A stretch of DNA of 64,000 nt, taken from assembly GCF_914271545.1 (NCBI RefSeq), contig NZ_CAJZAH010000001.1, positions 186,001 through 250,000 on the forward strand, given 5' to 3'. The stretch comes from Cupriavidus respiraculi (GTDB taxonomy: Bacteria > Pseudomonadota > Gammaproteobacteria > Burkholderiales > Burkholderiaceae). The notes beneath the pieces were generated by a model that was not told the origin of the DNA, did not search any database, and saw only the letters and a list, made by a program, of their open reading frames with translations. Shown here piece by piece: positions 1 through 8,671 of this stretch. Numbering within the stretch: the stretch's first letter is position 1; each line of letters starts with the position of its first letter. Made by a program: the position numbers and the translations under genes.

Positions 1-399
1 CACCACCAGCACGTTGGGGAAGTTCACGCCGCCGGACACCGGCGCCAGGTCCTTGAACGGGTCGTAGGGCAGCTTCATCAGGTGCGGCGCGATGGTCAGC
101 GGTCCGATCGAGCCGAACAGCAGCATGCTGCCGTCCGTGGGGCCGTTGGCCACGTGCTGGTGGGCGATATTGCCGCCGGCGCCGCCACGGTTGTCGACGA
201 CCACCGGCTGGCCCAGGTTGTCGGCCAGCTTCTTGGCGATCAGGCGCGCCGCGGCATCGGCGGCGCCGCCGGCCGCGAAGCCGACCACCAGCGTGACCGA
301 TTTGCCGCCGGCGATCGGCTCGGCGTGGGCGATGCCGCTGGTCAGCGAGAAACACAATGCCGCCACCGAGGTGGCGCGCAGGATCTGTCGGCGGTTCAT
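1..399 (-). CDS. Bug-family (TctC) tripartite tricarboxylate transporter receptor, 3' end cut by window edge
   Basis: This is the N-terminal 133 residues of a periplasmic solute-binding receptor of the Bug/TctC family, which binds carboxylates for uptake or sensing. The product starts MNRRQILRATSVAALCFS, a typical export signal ending near AHA, residue 26. It then shows the family pattern: VTLVVGFAAGGAADAAARL, the GQPVVVDNRGGAGG loop that contacts the ligand carboxylate, and the MKLPYDPFKDLAPV segment. The start is supported by GAGGAG upstream of the ATG. A full Bug protein is about 320 residues, so the rest lies outside the window. Its partner genes cannot be seen. The ligand is unknown. Confidence 0.93.
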   Translation of the reverse strand, partial: MNRRQILRATSVAALCFSLTSGIAHAEPIAGGKSVTLVVGFAAGGAADAAARLIAKKLADNLGQPVVVDNRGGAGGNIAHQHVANGPTDGSMLLFGSIGPLTIAPHLMKLPYDPFKDLAPVSGGVNFPNVLVV

Positions 400-854
400 T
401 GAAGCAGTCTCCTCGTTATCGTTTTGCAAGAGCGTGGGGTCGTTAAGGGCGGGCGGCGCATCCGGCCGTACCGTGGTCGATCCGTCGGGCCGCGTCTACA
501 CCGCGGAGATGGCGGCGGGGCCGTATGCGGCAACTTCCAGTGGGGGCGAACTGTATGCAAAAGGGCAGCAGGGCGGAAGGACGCCGCGATGAAGGCCCGT
601 TCAGCGTTCATGAAGGGGGAAAGCGGCCGCTCGGCGCGGCGGGGCTCCAGGCTGCGTTGCGGCCGGTTCGCCATCGGCCGCGGCTGGCCGTCCTTGACAC
701 CCCGGGGATATCGCCTTGAATGGAAAGACTTTCCTGGCCAGGGCCGGACGCGAGTCGTTTGCCTGGCGCCTCCATGCCGTCATGCATTCGTGCGGCATCC
801 GCTCTTCGCGCCGCACTGCGGCGGTCCTCCTCCCCCAATCGAAAAGGTTCTGTC
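400..854. other. Intergenic region between divergent Bug receptor and catalase genes
   Basis: 455 bases without a convincing gene. Open frames here lack a good ribosome binding site or any family resemblance. The only pattern I can point to is a possible sigma-70 promoter for the catalase operon, listed separately. I saw no clear OxyR-type ATAG/CTAT array. Confidence 0.5.
694..721 (+). promoter_or_regulatory. Candidate sigma-70 promoter of the catalase operon
   Basis: A perfect -35 hexamer TTGACA (694-699) is followed after 16 bases by TTGAAT (716-721), a 4 of 6 match to the -10 consensus. The spacer holds the palindrome CCCCGGGG. It lies about 130 bases upstream of the catalase ATG. This was found by eye only. 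Confidence 0.35.
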
Positions 855-2459
855 ATGAACGAGAAAAAGCCCATCCTCACGACCCGGCAGGGGCATCCGG
901 TCAGCGACAATCAGGCGCTGCGCTCCGTCGGGGAGCGCGGGCCGGCCACGCTGGAGAACTACCAGTTCATCGAGAAGATCACGCATTTCGATCGCGAGCG
1001 CATTCCCGAGCGCGTGGTCCATGCACGCGGCACCGGGGCGCATGGCTGGTTCGAAGCCTACGGCCGCATCGGCAACGAACCGGCCGCGAAATACACGCGC
1101 GCCAAGGTGCTGAACCAGACGGGCGTGCGCACCCCGGTCTTCGTGCGTTTCTCCACCGTGATCGGCGGCCGCGAGTCGCCGGAAACCGCGCGCGATCCGC
1201 GCGGCTTCGCGATCAAGTTCAAGACCGTGGACGGCAACTGGGATCTGGTGGGCAACAACCTCAAGGTGTTCTTTATCCGCGACGCCATCAAGTTTCCGGA
1301 CATGATCCACGCCTTCAAGCCCGATCCGGTGACCAACCGCCAGGAGCCCTGGCGCTTCTATGACTTCGTATCGCAGTCGCCGGAAGCCTTGCACATGGTG
1401 ACCTGGGTCAAGAGCCCGTGGGGCATTCCGGCCAGCTATCGCGAGATGGAAGGCTCCGGCGTGAACACGTACAAGCTGGTCAACGACCAGGGCGTGGCCC
1501 ATCTGGTGAAATTCCACTTCCAGCCCAGGCAGGGCGTGCGCAATCTCACCGCGGCCCAGGCGGCCGAGATCCAGGCGCAGGACGTGGGCCATGCCACGCG
1601 CGACCTGTACGAGGCCATCGAGCGCGGCGACTATCCGGAATGGGAGTTCTGCGTGCAGATCATGAGCGACGACGCGCATCCCGAACTGGACTTCGATCCG
1701 CTGGACGACACCAAGCGCTGGCCCGAGGACAAGTTCCCCCTGCTGCCGGTGGGCCGCCTGGTGCTGGACCGCAATCCGGACAATGTGTTCGCCGAGACCG
1801 AGCAGTCCGCGTTCGGCACCGGGGTGCTGGTCGATGGCGTGGATTTCTCCGACGACAAGATGCTGCAGGGCCGGACGCTGTCCTATTCCGACACGCAGCG
1901 CTACCGCGTCGGTCCCAACTATCTGCAACTGCCGATCAACGCGCCGCAGGAACAGGCGCGCGCCCACACCAATCAGCGCGACGGGCAGATGGCGTACTAC
2001 GTCGATGCATCCGGCGCCAACAAGCACATCAACTACGAGCCGAGCGGCCTTGGTGGAATGCAGGAGGCGCCGAAGCCGGCGAAGGAATATCACCAGTGGG
2101 TGGAGGGCCATCTCGGCCGCTACCAGACCTCGCGCACGGCGGACGACTACCGGCAGGCCGGCGAGCGCTACCGTACCTTCGAGGACTGGGAGCGCGACGA
2201 GCTGGTCAACAACATCGGCGGCGACCTGAAGCAATGTCCAGAGCCCGTACAACTGCGCATGGTCTGGCACCTGTGGCACTGCGACGAGGACTATGGCCGC
2301 CGGGTGGCGCAGATTGCCGGCATCGATCTGGACAAGGCCAGGGCGCTGCCGCCGCTGCCCGGCAAGCCGGCCCCCCACCAGCGGCCCGCCCAGCCGACCT
2401 ATACCAGCGGCAAGACGGAAGCGCCCGTGCGCGTCGACGAAGCCGCGGGAGCGAAGTAG
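855..2459 (+). CDS. Catalase (heme, monofunctional, KatB-like)
   Basis: A monofunctional heme catalase of 534 residues that converts hydrogen peroxide to water and oxygen. The distal heme His lies in [13 protein letters not shown] (H56). The catalytic Asn pair is in [10 protein letters not shown] (N134/N135), and the proximal heme Tyr is in [12 protein letters not shown] (about Y344). The body matches clade-1-like bacterial catalases ([20 protein letters not shown]). No signal peptide is present, so it is likely cytoplasmic. I chose the ATG at [10 protein letters not shown], where family homology begins, although the frame is open further upstream. The stop codon abuts the start of an ankyrin-repeat gene, the arrangement known as katB-ankB in Pseudomonas aeruginosa, so the two are almost surely one transcript. 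Confidence 0.96.
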   Translation: MNEKKPILTTRQGHPVSDNQALRSVGERGPATLENYQFIEKITHFDRERIPERVVHARGTGAHGWFEAYGRIGNEPAAKYTRAKVLNQTGVRTPVFVRFSTVIGGRESPETARDPRGFAIKFKTVDGNWDLVGNNLKVFFIRDAIKFPDMIHAFKPDPVTNRQEPWRFYDFVSQSPEALHMVTWVKSPWGIPASYREMEGSGVNTYKLVNDQGVAHLVKFHFQPRQGVRNLTAAQAAEIQAQDVGHATRDLYEAIERGDYPEWEFCVQIMSDDAHPELDFDPLDDTKRWPEDKFPLLPVGRLVLDRNPDNVFAETEQSAFGTGVLVDGVDFSDDKMLQGRTLSYSDTQRYRVGPNYLQLPINAPQEQARAHTNQRDGQMAYYVDASGANKHINYEPSGLGGMQEAPKPAKEYHQWVEGHLGRYQTSRTADDYRQAGERYRTFEDWERDELVNNIGGDLKQCPEPVQLRMVWHLWHCDEDYGRRVAQIAGIDLDKARALPPLPGKPAPHQRPAQPTYTSGKTEAPVRVDEAAGAK

Positions 2460-3002
2460 ATGGCGCAGGACGCCGACAAGCCGGACCGGCCCGTGCTGGA
2501 CGAGGAGACGCTGGCGTATGTCCAGCAGGTCTTCGATCTGGTGCGGTCGGGCGATGCGCAGCGCCTGCGGCCGTTGCTCGAGCACGGTCTGCCGCCGAAC
2601 CTGCTGAACCAGAACGGCGACAGCCTGTTGATGCTGGCCTGCTATCACGGCCATGCGGATACCGCGGCGGTGCTGCTCGCCCATGGCGCCGATACGGCGC
2701 TGCGCAGCGACCGCGGACAGACCCCGCTGGCCGGCGCGGCCTTCAAGGGATACGGCGGGATCGTGCGGCTGCTGCTCGACCATGGGGCAGCCGTGGACGA
2801 CGCCGGCCCCGACGGCCGCACCGCGCTGATGGTGGCCGCGATGTTCAACCGCATCGAGACGATGGACATGCTGCTGGCCGCCGGCGCGGACCCGCAGGCG
2901 CGGGATGCGCGCGGCATGTCCGTGCTGGAGGTGGCCGCCGGCATGGGCGCGGAGGACGCCGTGAGGCGGCTTGCGGAATTGGTGCCGAAGCCGGTGCAGT
3001 AG
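2460..3002 (+). CDS. Ankyrin-repeat protein paired with catalase (AnkB-like)
   Basis: A 180-residue protein made mostly of ankyrin repeats, seen as repeated LLxxGAxxxxxxxxGxTxL units (DSLLMLACYHGHADTAAVLL, GQTPLAGAAFKGYGGIVRLL, GRTALMVAAMFN). The start codon follows the catalase stop with no gap, so translation is coupled. In Pseudomonas aeruginosa the neighbouring ankB gene is needed for full KatB activity, probably as a protective scaffold. The same role is inferred here from position and repeats. The P. aeruginosa protein is membrane-anchored, but no signal or anchor is visible here, so this one is probably cytoplasmic. Confidence 0.92.
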   Translation: MAQDADKPDRPVLDEETLAYVQQVFDLVRSGDAQRLRPLLEHGLPPNLLNQNGDSLLMLACYHGHADTAAVLLAHGADTALRSDRGQTPLAGAAFKGYGGIVRLLLDHGAAVDDAGPDGRTALMVAAMFNRIETMDMLLAAGADPQARDARGMSVLEVAAGMGAEDAVRRLAELVPKPVQ

Positions 3003-3018
3003 GCCTTGGGTGTGGGAC

Positions 3019-3045
3019 GACGGTCCGTGCTCGGGCCGTCTTTTT
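3019..3045 (+). terminator. Rho-independent terminator of the catalase-ankyrin operon
   Basis: GACGGTCC (3019-3026) pairs with GGGCCGTC (3033-3040), with one G-U pair and a six-base loop, followed directly by TTTTT. It starts 17 bases after the ankyrin gene stop. Confidence 0.85.
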
Positions 3046-3139
3046 CGAGGCAATGACGCAATTAACGGCCTGGCTTCGCAACCCGACTCAAATCGGCGGC
3101 GACAGGAGCGGGGTCGTCCGCGCAGGCCTTTTTGGCGCG

Positions 3140-4057
3140 CTACAGGGCCGCAGGCTGCGCGGGTCGCGCGGCACGGTCCCGCACGAAGTCGATGAAGGCG
3201 CGCAGCGGCGGGGGCACGTTGCGCCGGCTCGAGAAGTAGAGAAACGGCGCGGGCATCGGCGCGCTCCAGTCGTCCAGCACGCTGACGAGCCGGCCCGCCT
3301 CGATATGCGGCCGCACGTAGTCGTCGAACATCCACGCGAAACCCACGCCGCTGACCGCGGCGCGCACGCCGAGGATGGGATCGTTGACCGTGAGGCTGCC
3401 CCGGGGCAGCACGGTAAACGCCTCGCCATCGCGGGCGAACTCCCAGTGGTGGATCGTGCCGCGCGGAAAGCGATACGCGATCAGATTGTGCGAGGGCAGC
3501 GCCTGCGGATGGTCGGGCCGGCCCACGCGCGCCAGATGCGCCGGGGATGCCACCACCGTGCGCCGGCTGGGCCGGTGCAGCGGGACGGCCACCATGTCCT
3601 GCGCCAGATCCTCGCCGTAGCGCACGCCCGCATCGAAACCCTGGCCCAGCACATCGACCAGCGCGTTGTCGCTGGAGATCTCCAGTTCGATGTCGGGATA
3701 CGCGGCGAGGAAATCCGCGACCATAGGCGCGAGCAGCAGATGGACCACCGGCAACGGCGCATTGATTCGCAGCCGCCCCGCGGGCCGGGCGCGCAGGCCG
3801 CGCACTTCGTCGATCGCCTGCGTGATGCCGGCAAAGGCGGGCTCGAGTCCGGACAGCAGCATTTCGCCGGCTTGCGTCGCGGTCACGCTGCGCGTGGTCC
3901 GGTGCAGCAGCTGCACGCCGAGCTGGTCCTCCAGGCGCCTGACCACCTGGCTCAGCAGGGACGGGGACACGCCGCGCTCGAGCGCGGCCTGGCGGAAACT
4001 GCGGTGCCTTGCCACGGCGGCAAATGCTTCCAGATCGCTCAGCGCGATGGGGGGCAT
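3140..4057 (-). CDS. LysR-family transcriptional regulator
   Basis: A 305-residue LysR-type regulator of the DmlR/CrgA-like subgroup. The N-terminal winged helix-turn-helix covers about residues 4-63 (LSDLEAFAAVARHRSFRQAA, then LLHRTTRSVTATQAGE). A LysR substrate-binding domain fills residues 90-300. It faces the catalase operon convergently, with a terminator between them, so it is unlikely to be the catalase regulator. It is not OxyR: the redox-active Cys pair is not seen. The target is unknown; it may be itself or the small exported protein upstream. Confidence 0.93.
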   Translation of the reverse strand: MPPIALSDLEAFAAVARHRSFRQAALERGVSPSLLSQVVRRLEDQLGVQLLHRTTRSVTATQAGEMLLSGLEPAFAGITQAIDEVRGLRARPAGRLRINAPLPVVHLLLAPMVADFLAAYPDIELEISSDNALVDVLGQGFDAGVRYGEDLAQDMVAVPLHRPSRRTVVASPAHLARVGRPDHPQALPSHNLIAYRFPRGTIHHWEFARDGEAFTVLPRGSLTVNDPILGVRAAVSGVGFAWMFDDYVRPHIEAGRLVSVLDDWSAPMPAPFLYFSSRRNVPPPLRAFIDFVRDRAARPAQPAAL

Positions 4058-4172
4058 GGAATGGCCTCGCTAATCGGTAAAAGGGTAGAGGGGAAAGGGA
4101 AAGGTAACGGCCGGAGAAAGCGTGAATGTTAGCAAGGCCGCCCGGCTTGCCTTCCGCCAAGGCGAGGCGCGG

Positions 4173-4203
4173 AAAAAGAAAAAGGGCGGCATGCCTGCCG
4201 CCC
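4173..4203 (-). terminator. Rho-independent terminator of the small exported-protein gene
   Basis: Read on the minus strand, GGGCGGC-AGGCAT-GCCGCCC forms a perfect 7-bp stem with a 6-base loop. It is followed by TTTTTCTTTTT (forward-strand A-run 4173-4183). It lies just downstream of the small gene ending at 4230. Confidence 0.88.
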
Positions 4204-4229
4204 TGGCCTTGGACGTCGCTGCGCCGTCA

Positions 4230-4472
4230 TCAACCGCCGTGGGTGTAGGGGTCGCGCTTGTCGGTGCCCCGCGCGCCGTCGGTGAACGCGTCGCGCTTGT
4301 CGATGCCGCGCGCGCCGTCGGTGAATACGTCGTGCCCGCCCTTGGACGTTCGCGCGGTCCCGTTCCACGTGTCGGCCTGCAAGGTCGCCGCGCTGGCCGC
4401 GGTGGAAGCAAGGCCGCCAAGGGCGAGGGTGGTGGCTAGCACGGCGGCAAGCCAGTCTTTTGGTGATGTCAT
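4230..4472 (-). CDS. Small exported protein with TDGARG-type tandem repeats
   Basis: An 80-residue protein of unknown function. Residues 1-29 are an export signal (MTSPKDWLAAVLATTLALGG, cleavage likely after SAA). The mature part of about 50 residues is built from a near-perfect tandem repeat: VFTDGARGIDKRD, AFTDGARGTDKRD, then a degenerate PYTHGG end. The repeats are charged and contain no Cys. Upstream of the ATG is AAGGAGT, a good ribosome binding site, and a strong terminator follows the gene, so it is a real, independently transcribed unit. I recall similar small repeat proteins from Cupriavidus-type genomes, but I cannot name a family or function. Confidence 0.8.
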   Translation of the reverse strand: MTSPKDWLAAVLATTLALGGLASTAASAATLQADTWNGTARTSKGGHDVFTDGARGIDKRDAFTDGARGTDKRDPYTHGG

Positions 4473-4643
4473 CGGTGACTCCTTCCGGACTTACGAGGAT
4501 GGGATGCGTCGGATCGGTGCCGTGGCCTGGCACGATGCGAGTCTAGGGGCCGGCGCGGGCATGAGCCTGACGTCAGGATGACAATGCGGTCAGGCAGCGC
4601 TCGCTTGCCGCCGGGCAATGCCGGTGCGCGGCACTCGCGGCAC

Positions 4644-4688
4644 TGATGGCGCTGATGGCATTGATGGCGTTCATGGCGTTCATGGGGC
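4644..4688. repeat. Degenerate 9-bp tandem repeat, five units
   Basis: Five successive 9-base units of the form T(G/C)ATGGC(G/A)(C/T) sit immediately 3' of the molybdopterin-subunit stop codon. The last units are slightly diverged. Similar 9-base repeats with different sequences occur at three other places in this window. Confidence 0.6.
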
Positions 4689-4690
4689 GT

Positions 4691-7000
4691 TCATGGCGCC
4701 ACGACATCGTCCGGCCGGATCGGCAGGCGGGTGAAGCGCTGACCGGTCGCGTGGAACACCGCATTGGCGATCGCCGCCGCCGCACCGACCGAGGCGACCT
4801 CGCCCAGGCCCTTGACGCCGGCCGCGTTCAGGCGGAAATCCGGCTTGTCGATGAAGTCGACCTCCAGCGCTCCGACGTCGGCGTTGACCGGCACCATGTA
4901 TTCGGCGATGTCCGCGTTCAGGAAGCCGCCCACCGCCGGGTCCACCTCGCTTGCCTCGGACAGTGCCGCGCCGATGCCCCATATCATCCCGCCGTACGCC
5001 TGGCTGCGCGCCGTGCGCGGACTGGCCACTCTGCCGCAGTCGAAGACGCCCACGGCACGTACGACGCGGACCTTGCCGGTGCGCGGGTTCACATGCACCT
5101 CGGCGAAATGCGCGGCATAGGACATGGCGACGAAGTCGGGGTATTCTGGCCCCGCCGCCGCGGGCAGGCCCCGCATTGCGCGCTCCATCGCCTGGTCAAC
5201 CTGGCCGGGCGCGAGCCGGCGTACCTCGCTGTCGACATGGGTGCGATGCGCGTCGCGCAGGACGGCCTCGATGGGCACGGACGGGCCGCCGGCCACGCCC
5301 AGCGCGCCGTCCGCCAGCACGATGCGCTCCACGGCGACGCCGTGCAGCGCCGCGCGGGGCGTGCCAGTGGCGAGGGCGATCAGTTGGGTGCGCACTTCGG
5401 CGGCCGCCTGCTGCACGGCGGGCACGACCGTGGCGGTGCCCCACGAGCCGGCTGTCAGGTGCTGCGGCGGCGCGGTGGTGTCGCCAAGCGCGACCTGCAC
5501 GCGCGCGGGCGCCACGCCCAGTACGCTGGAGACGGTCAGCGCAATGGCCGTGCGGATGCCCTGGCCCATTTCATGGCCGCCGACCGACACCGCGACGGAG
5601 CCGTCCGGTTCCAGGCGCAGCCGCGCCAGCGCCGGCGCGGTCGCGGCCTTGTAGGCCCCGGCGGCCACGCCGAGTCCGAGCAGGCTGCCATCGGCGGCGC
5701 GCATGGAACGCGGCACCGGAGAACGGCGTGCCCAGTCGAACCGCGCGGCGCCGCGGCGCAGGCATTCGACCAGATGCCGCGACGAGAACGGCTTGCCCGA
5801 TACCGGATCGCGCTGCGTGTCGTTGAGCACGCGCAGGGCAACGGGGTCCATCGCCAGCCGATAGGCCAGCTCGTCGACGGCCGATTCGAAGGCGAACGAT
5901 GCCGCCATTTCGTAGGGCGCCCGCATGAAGCCGGGCGTCTGCGTATCGAGCCGCACCAGCGCCTCGTGCCCGCGGAAATTCGGGATGCCGTACATGCGGG
6001 CGGTGATCTCGGTGCCAAGCGCCGGCATCAGGTCGAAGCGCGAGGTCTGGCTCTCTGTCTCGTGCACCGCGGCCACCATGCGCCCATCGCGCGCCGCGCC
6101 GATGCGCACTCTGTGCACGGACGCCGGCCGGAAGCTCGCGGCGTGAAAGGCCTGCGCGCGCGGCACCACCAGCTTGACCGGACGACCGAGCCGCCGCGCC
6201 GCGGCGGCCACCACCGCGGTATGCGGGAGCAGCGCGTTCTTCTGGCCGAAGCCGCCGCCGATGGACGGGGATACCACGCGCACGGCGGCGGCATCGATGC
6301 CGAATTGCGCCGCCAATCCCTGGCGCACCGCCTCGGCCGCCTGCGTGGGCTCGTGCACGGTGAGCCGGCCGTCCTCCCACTGCGCGACCGTGCCGATCAG
6401 TTCGATGGGATTCTGGTGCTGCGGCGGTGTGCCGTAGCGCCGGTCCACCATCACCAGCCCGGCCGCGCGCAGCGCGGCGTCGGCATCGCCGACCACCTTG
6501 TCGGCCATCGCCGGCAGCCCGAACGCGCGGGCCTGTCCCACGCGTTCGGCGCCTGCGTCGTCCATGCGCACGGTGAAGGGTGCCTTGTCATAGCGCACGA
6601 CGACGCGCGCCGCGGCTTCCGTCGCGGCCTCCAGCGTTTCCGCCACCACCAGGGCCACCATCTGGCCGCGATAGGCGACCGCGTTCGATTGCAGCACCGC
6701 ATGGCTTTGCGACGCGTGGCCGCCGGCGAACAGGAAGCGGGGCGGGGCGAGCCTGTCCATCGTCTCGTGGGTCAGGATCAGCAGAACGCCCCTGACGCGG
6801 CTTGCCGCGGCGACATCGATCGACAGGATGGTGCCCTTGCCGATGGTGGCCGTGACCGGCATCGCGTGGGCGAGGCGGGGCGGCAACCGGTCCGCCGCAT
6901 AGGCGGTGCGGCCCATGACCTTGTCGATGGCGTCGATACGCGCGTCGTTGCCGGCAGTGGTGGGCGCCGTGGTGGTTTGCATCGTAGGTGCCATCGTCAT
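4691..7000 (-). CDS. Molybdopterin-binding catalytic subunit of a xanthine-oxidase-family aldehyde oxidoreductase (PaoC-like)
   Basis: A 769-residue large subunit of a molybdenum hydroxylase. It carries the molybdenum-cofactor active site that oxidises aldehydes, probably aromatic ones, to acids. The aldehyde-oxidase hammerhead domain occupies about residues 25-150 (RIDAIDKVMGRTAYAADRLP). The cofactor domains follow, with GGGFGQKNAL, GGHEMGQGI and the catalytic Glu in GVKGLGEVAS near the C-terminus. The closest family I recognise is E. coli PaoC (YagR). It is the last gene of the operon, starting 3 bases after the FAD subunit. No PaoD/XdhC-type maturation chaperone lies next to it, which is unusual, so that factor must be elsewhere. 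Confidence 0.94.
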   Translation of the reverse strand: MTMAPTMQTTTAPTTAGNDARIDAIDKVMGRTAYAADRLPPRLAHAMPVTATIGKGTILSIDVAAASRVRGVLLILTHETMDRLAPPRFLFAGGHASQSHAVLQSNAVAYRGQMVALVVAETLEAATEAAARVVVRYDKAPFTVRMDDAGAERVGQARAFGLPAMADKVVGDADAALRAAGLVMVDRRYGTPPQHQNPIELIGTVAQWEDGRLTVHEPTQAAEAVRQGLAAQFGIDAAAVRVVSPSIGGGFGQKNALLPHTAVVAAAARRLGRPVKLVVPRAQAFHAASFRPASVHRVRIGAARDGRMVAAVHETESQTSRFDLMPALGTEITARMYGIPNFRGHEALVRLDTQTPGFMRAPYEMAASFAFESAVDELAYRLAMDPVALRVLNDTQRDPVSGKPFSSRHLVECLRRGAARFDWARRSPVPRSMRAADGSLLGLGVAAGAYKAATAPALARLRLEPDGSVAVSVGGHEMGQGIRTAIALTVSSVLGVAPARVQVALGDTTAPPQHLTAGSWGTATVVPAVQQAAAEVRTQLIALATGTPRAALHGVAVERIVLADGALGVAGGPSVPIEAVLRDAHRTHVDSEVRRLAPGQVDQAMERAMRGLPAAAGPEYPDFVAMSYAAHFAEVHVNPRTGKVRVVRAVGVFDCGRVASPRTARSQAYGGMIWGIGAALSEASEVDPAVGGFLNADIAEYMVPVNADVGALEVDFIDKPDFRLNAAGVKGLGEVASVGAAAAIANAVFHATGQRFTRLPIRPDDVVAP

Positions 7001-7003
7001 TCG

Positions 7004-8029
7004 TCAGTCCGTTGCGCGTTGGACACGTTGCGCGCCTTGGGCGCGATCCCTGGCGGTCATCAGCGCTTCGACCACGGTATCGATGCCCAGCCGCACCTTG
7101 TAGGCGTTGTGCTCGCGCGGCGTGGCGGCCTCGAAGATCGTCGCCGCGGCCTCGCGCGCCGTGGTCGGGTTCAATGCGCGTCCCTGCAGCCAGCGCTCGG
7201 CCGCGTGGGCCCGCCATGGGCGGGTGGCCACGCCGCCGACGGCGATGCGGGCGGTGCGCACGCGGTCGCCATCCAGGCTCAGCCCGACGGCCGCCGAGGC
7301 CAGCGCGAAGGCGTAGGACTCGCGGTCGCGCACCTTGACGTAGGTCGAGGCGCGCGCGGCCGCGCTGGCCGGCACGCGGATGCCGACGATCAGTTCCGTC
7401 GGCCGCAGCGTGGTCTCCAGGTGCGGCGTCGCGCCCGGCAGGCGGTGCAGGTCCAGCAGCGCGATGGTGCGCCGGCCCTGCGGCCCGATCACCTGTACCT
7501 CGGCATCGAAGGCGGCGAGCGCCACGCCGAAGTCGCCGGGATAGACGGCGATGCAGGCATCGCTGGTGCCGAGCACGGCATGGCCGCGATGGAGCCCGTC
7601 CAGCGCGGCGCAGCCGCTGCCGGGGCTGCGCTTGTTGCAGGAATATTCGGTGCCGCGAAAGTATGCGCACCGCGTGCGCTGCATCAGGTTGCCGCCCAGC
7701 GTCGCCATATTGCGCAACTGGGCCGAGGCCGCCTTCCACAGCGATTCGGACAGTGCGGGAAAGCGCTCGCGCAGCGCGGCATGATCGGCGGCCGTGCTCA
7801 TGCGGCACAGCGCGCCGAGATGCAGGTCGCCGGCCGGCGATAGGGTAATCGCGTCGAGCCCGGCAATGCCGGACACGTCGATCAGGCGGCGCGGCGCGGC
7901 GACGCCGAGGCGCATCAAGTCAACCAGCGTCGTGCCGCCGGCCAGGTAGTGCGCGTGGCCCGCATCCGCTCCCATGTCCCGCACGGCCTCTTCGGCGGAG
8001 CCGGCCCTGTTGTAGACGAAGCCCTGCAT
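7004..8029 (-). CDS. FAD-binding subunit of the aldehyde oxidoreductase, with extra iron-sulfur cysteines (PaoB-like)
   Basis: A 341-residue FAD subunit (start at MQGFVYNRAG). It passes electrons between the iron-sulfur and molybdenum subunits. The FAD-binding signature is HYLAGGTTLVDLMRLG near residue 30, and QLRNMATLGGNLMQRTRC follows. A loop with four cysteines (TRCAYF, SCNKR, GSGCAA and SDACIA) matches the extra [4Fe-4S] cluster found in PaoB (YagS) and in 4-hydroxybenzoyl-CoA reductase. The start was chosen because the upstream extension overlaps the preceding gene and lacks homology. The gap to the gene before is 4 bases, so the two are cotranscribed and probably translationally coupled. 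Confidence 0.94.
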   Translation of the reverse strand: MQGFVYNRAGSAEEAVRDMGADAGHAHYLAGGTTLVDLMRLGVAAPRRLIDVSGIAGLDAITLSPAGDLHLGALCRMSTAADHAALRERFPALSESLWKAASAQLRNMATLGGNLMQRTRCAYFRGTEYSCNKRSPGSGCAALDGLHRGHAVLGTSDACIAVYPGDFGVALAAFDAEVQVIGPQGRRTIALLDLHRLPGATPHLETTLRPTELIVGIRVPASAAARASTYVKVRDRESYAFALASAAVGLSLDGDRVRTARIAVGGVATRPWRAHAAERWLQGRALNPTTAREAAATIFEAATPREHNAYKVRLGIDTVVEALMTARDRAQGAQRVQRATD

Positions 8030-8033
8030 GGCG

Positions 8034-8642
8034 CTATGCCTCCCGCCCCGCCACGTCGCGGATCGCCGCAACGATGCCCTGATAGGCCCCGCAGCGGCAC
8101 AGATTGCCGCTCATGTATTCGCGCACCTCGTCATCGGAGCCGGCGTGGCCCTCGCGGATGCACGCAATGCCCGAGAGAATCTGTCCCGGCGTGCAATACC
8201 CGCATTGCAGCGCGTCGCGCTCGATGAATGCGCGCTGCAGCGGATGCAGGCGTTCGGGATCCGAGGCAATGCCCTCGATGGTGGTGATCTCCTTGCCCTG
8301 TGCCTGCACCGCCAGCGACAGGCACGAGACCACCCGCTGCCCGTCGATCAGCACGGTGCATGCGCCGCACTGGCCGTGGTTGCAGCCCTTCTTGGCGCCG
8401 GTCAGGCCCAGGTGTTCCCGCAGCGCATCCAGCACCGTGGTGCGTGTGTCGAGGGTCAGCGTGCAGGGTTGTCCGTTGACCCGAAGCGCCACGGGCACGT
8501 CGACGGCCGTGGCGGCTGTAGCGGCGGGCTCGGCGCGCGATGCCGCCGAGCGTGCGTCCTGCGCCCCGGCCTCGCTCAGCGTGGTCGCGGCGGTCACGGC
8601 GATGCCGGATTTGAGGAAGGCGCGGCGGGAAAGGGCGGGCAT
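8034..8642 (-). CDS. [2Fe-2S] subunit of the aldehyde oxidoreductase with Tat signal (PaoA-like)
   Basis: A 202-residue small subunit carrying two [2Fe-2S] clusters. The plant-type cluster uses KGCNHGQCGACTVLIDG and the second uses CGYCTPGQI and LCRCGAYQGI. The N-terminus MPALSRRAFLKSG is a twin-arginine signal, so the folded complex is likely exported to the periplasm as in E. coli PaoABC; the other two subunits would ride along. The start is set by AGGAG seven bases upstream of this ATG, in preference to an in-frame Met eleven codons earlier. Electron acceptors in the periplasm are not evident from the sequence. Confidence 0.94.
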   Translation of the reverse strand: MPALSRRAFLKSGIAVTAATTLSEAGAQDARSAASRAEPAATAATAVDVPVALRVNGQPCTLTLDTRTTVLDALREHLGLTGAKKGCNHGQCGACTVLIDGQRVVSCLSLAVQAQGKEITTIEGIASDPERLHPLQRAFIERDALQCGYCTPGQILSGIACIREGHAGSDDEVREYMSGNLCRCGAYQGIVAAIRDVAGREA

Positions 8643-8671
8643 CGCGTACTCCTGCTTGTCGGATGGGCTGG

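Noticed and set aside
3140-4057. OxyR as identity of the LysR gene beside catalase
   Set aside because: The OxyR redox Cys pair is not seen, the domain signature is of the DmlR/CrgA type, and the gene is convergent with catalase behind a terminator.
780-4160. A very long open frame on the minus strand opposite the catalase and ankyrin genes
   Set aside because: High G+C keeps antisense frames open. The plus-strand products have clear family motifs, while this frame has Arg/Ala/Gly-rich composition and no homology until it meets the real LysR gene.
4646-7843. A 1065-codon plus-strand frame opposite the molybdoenzyme subunits
   Set aside because: It is a mirror of the real minus-strand genes, with His/Arg-rich nonsense composition and no ribosome binding site.
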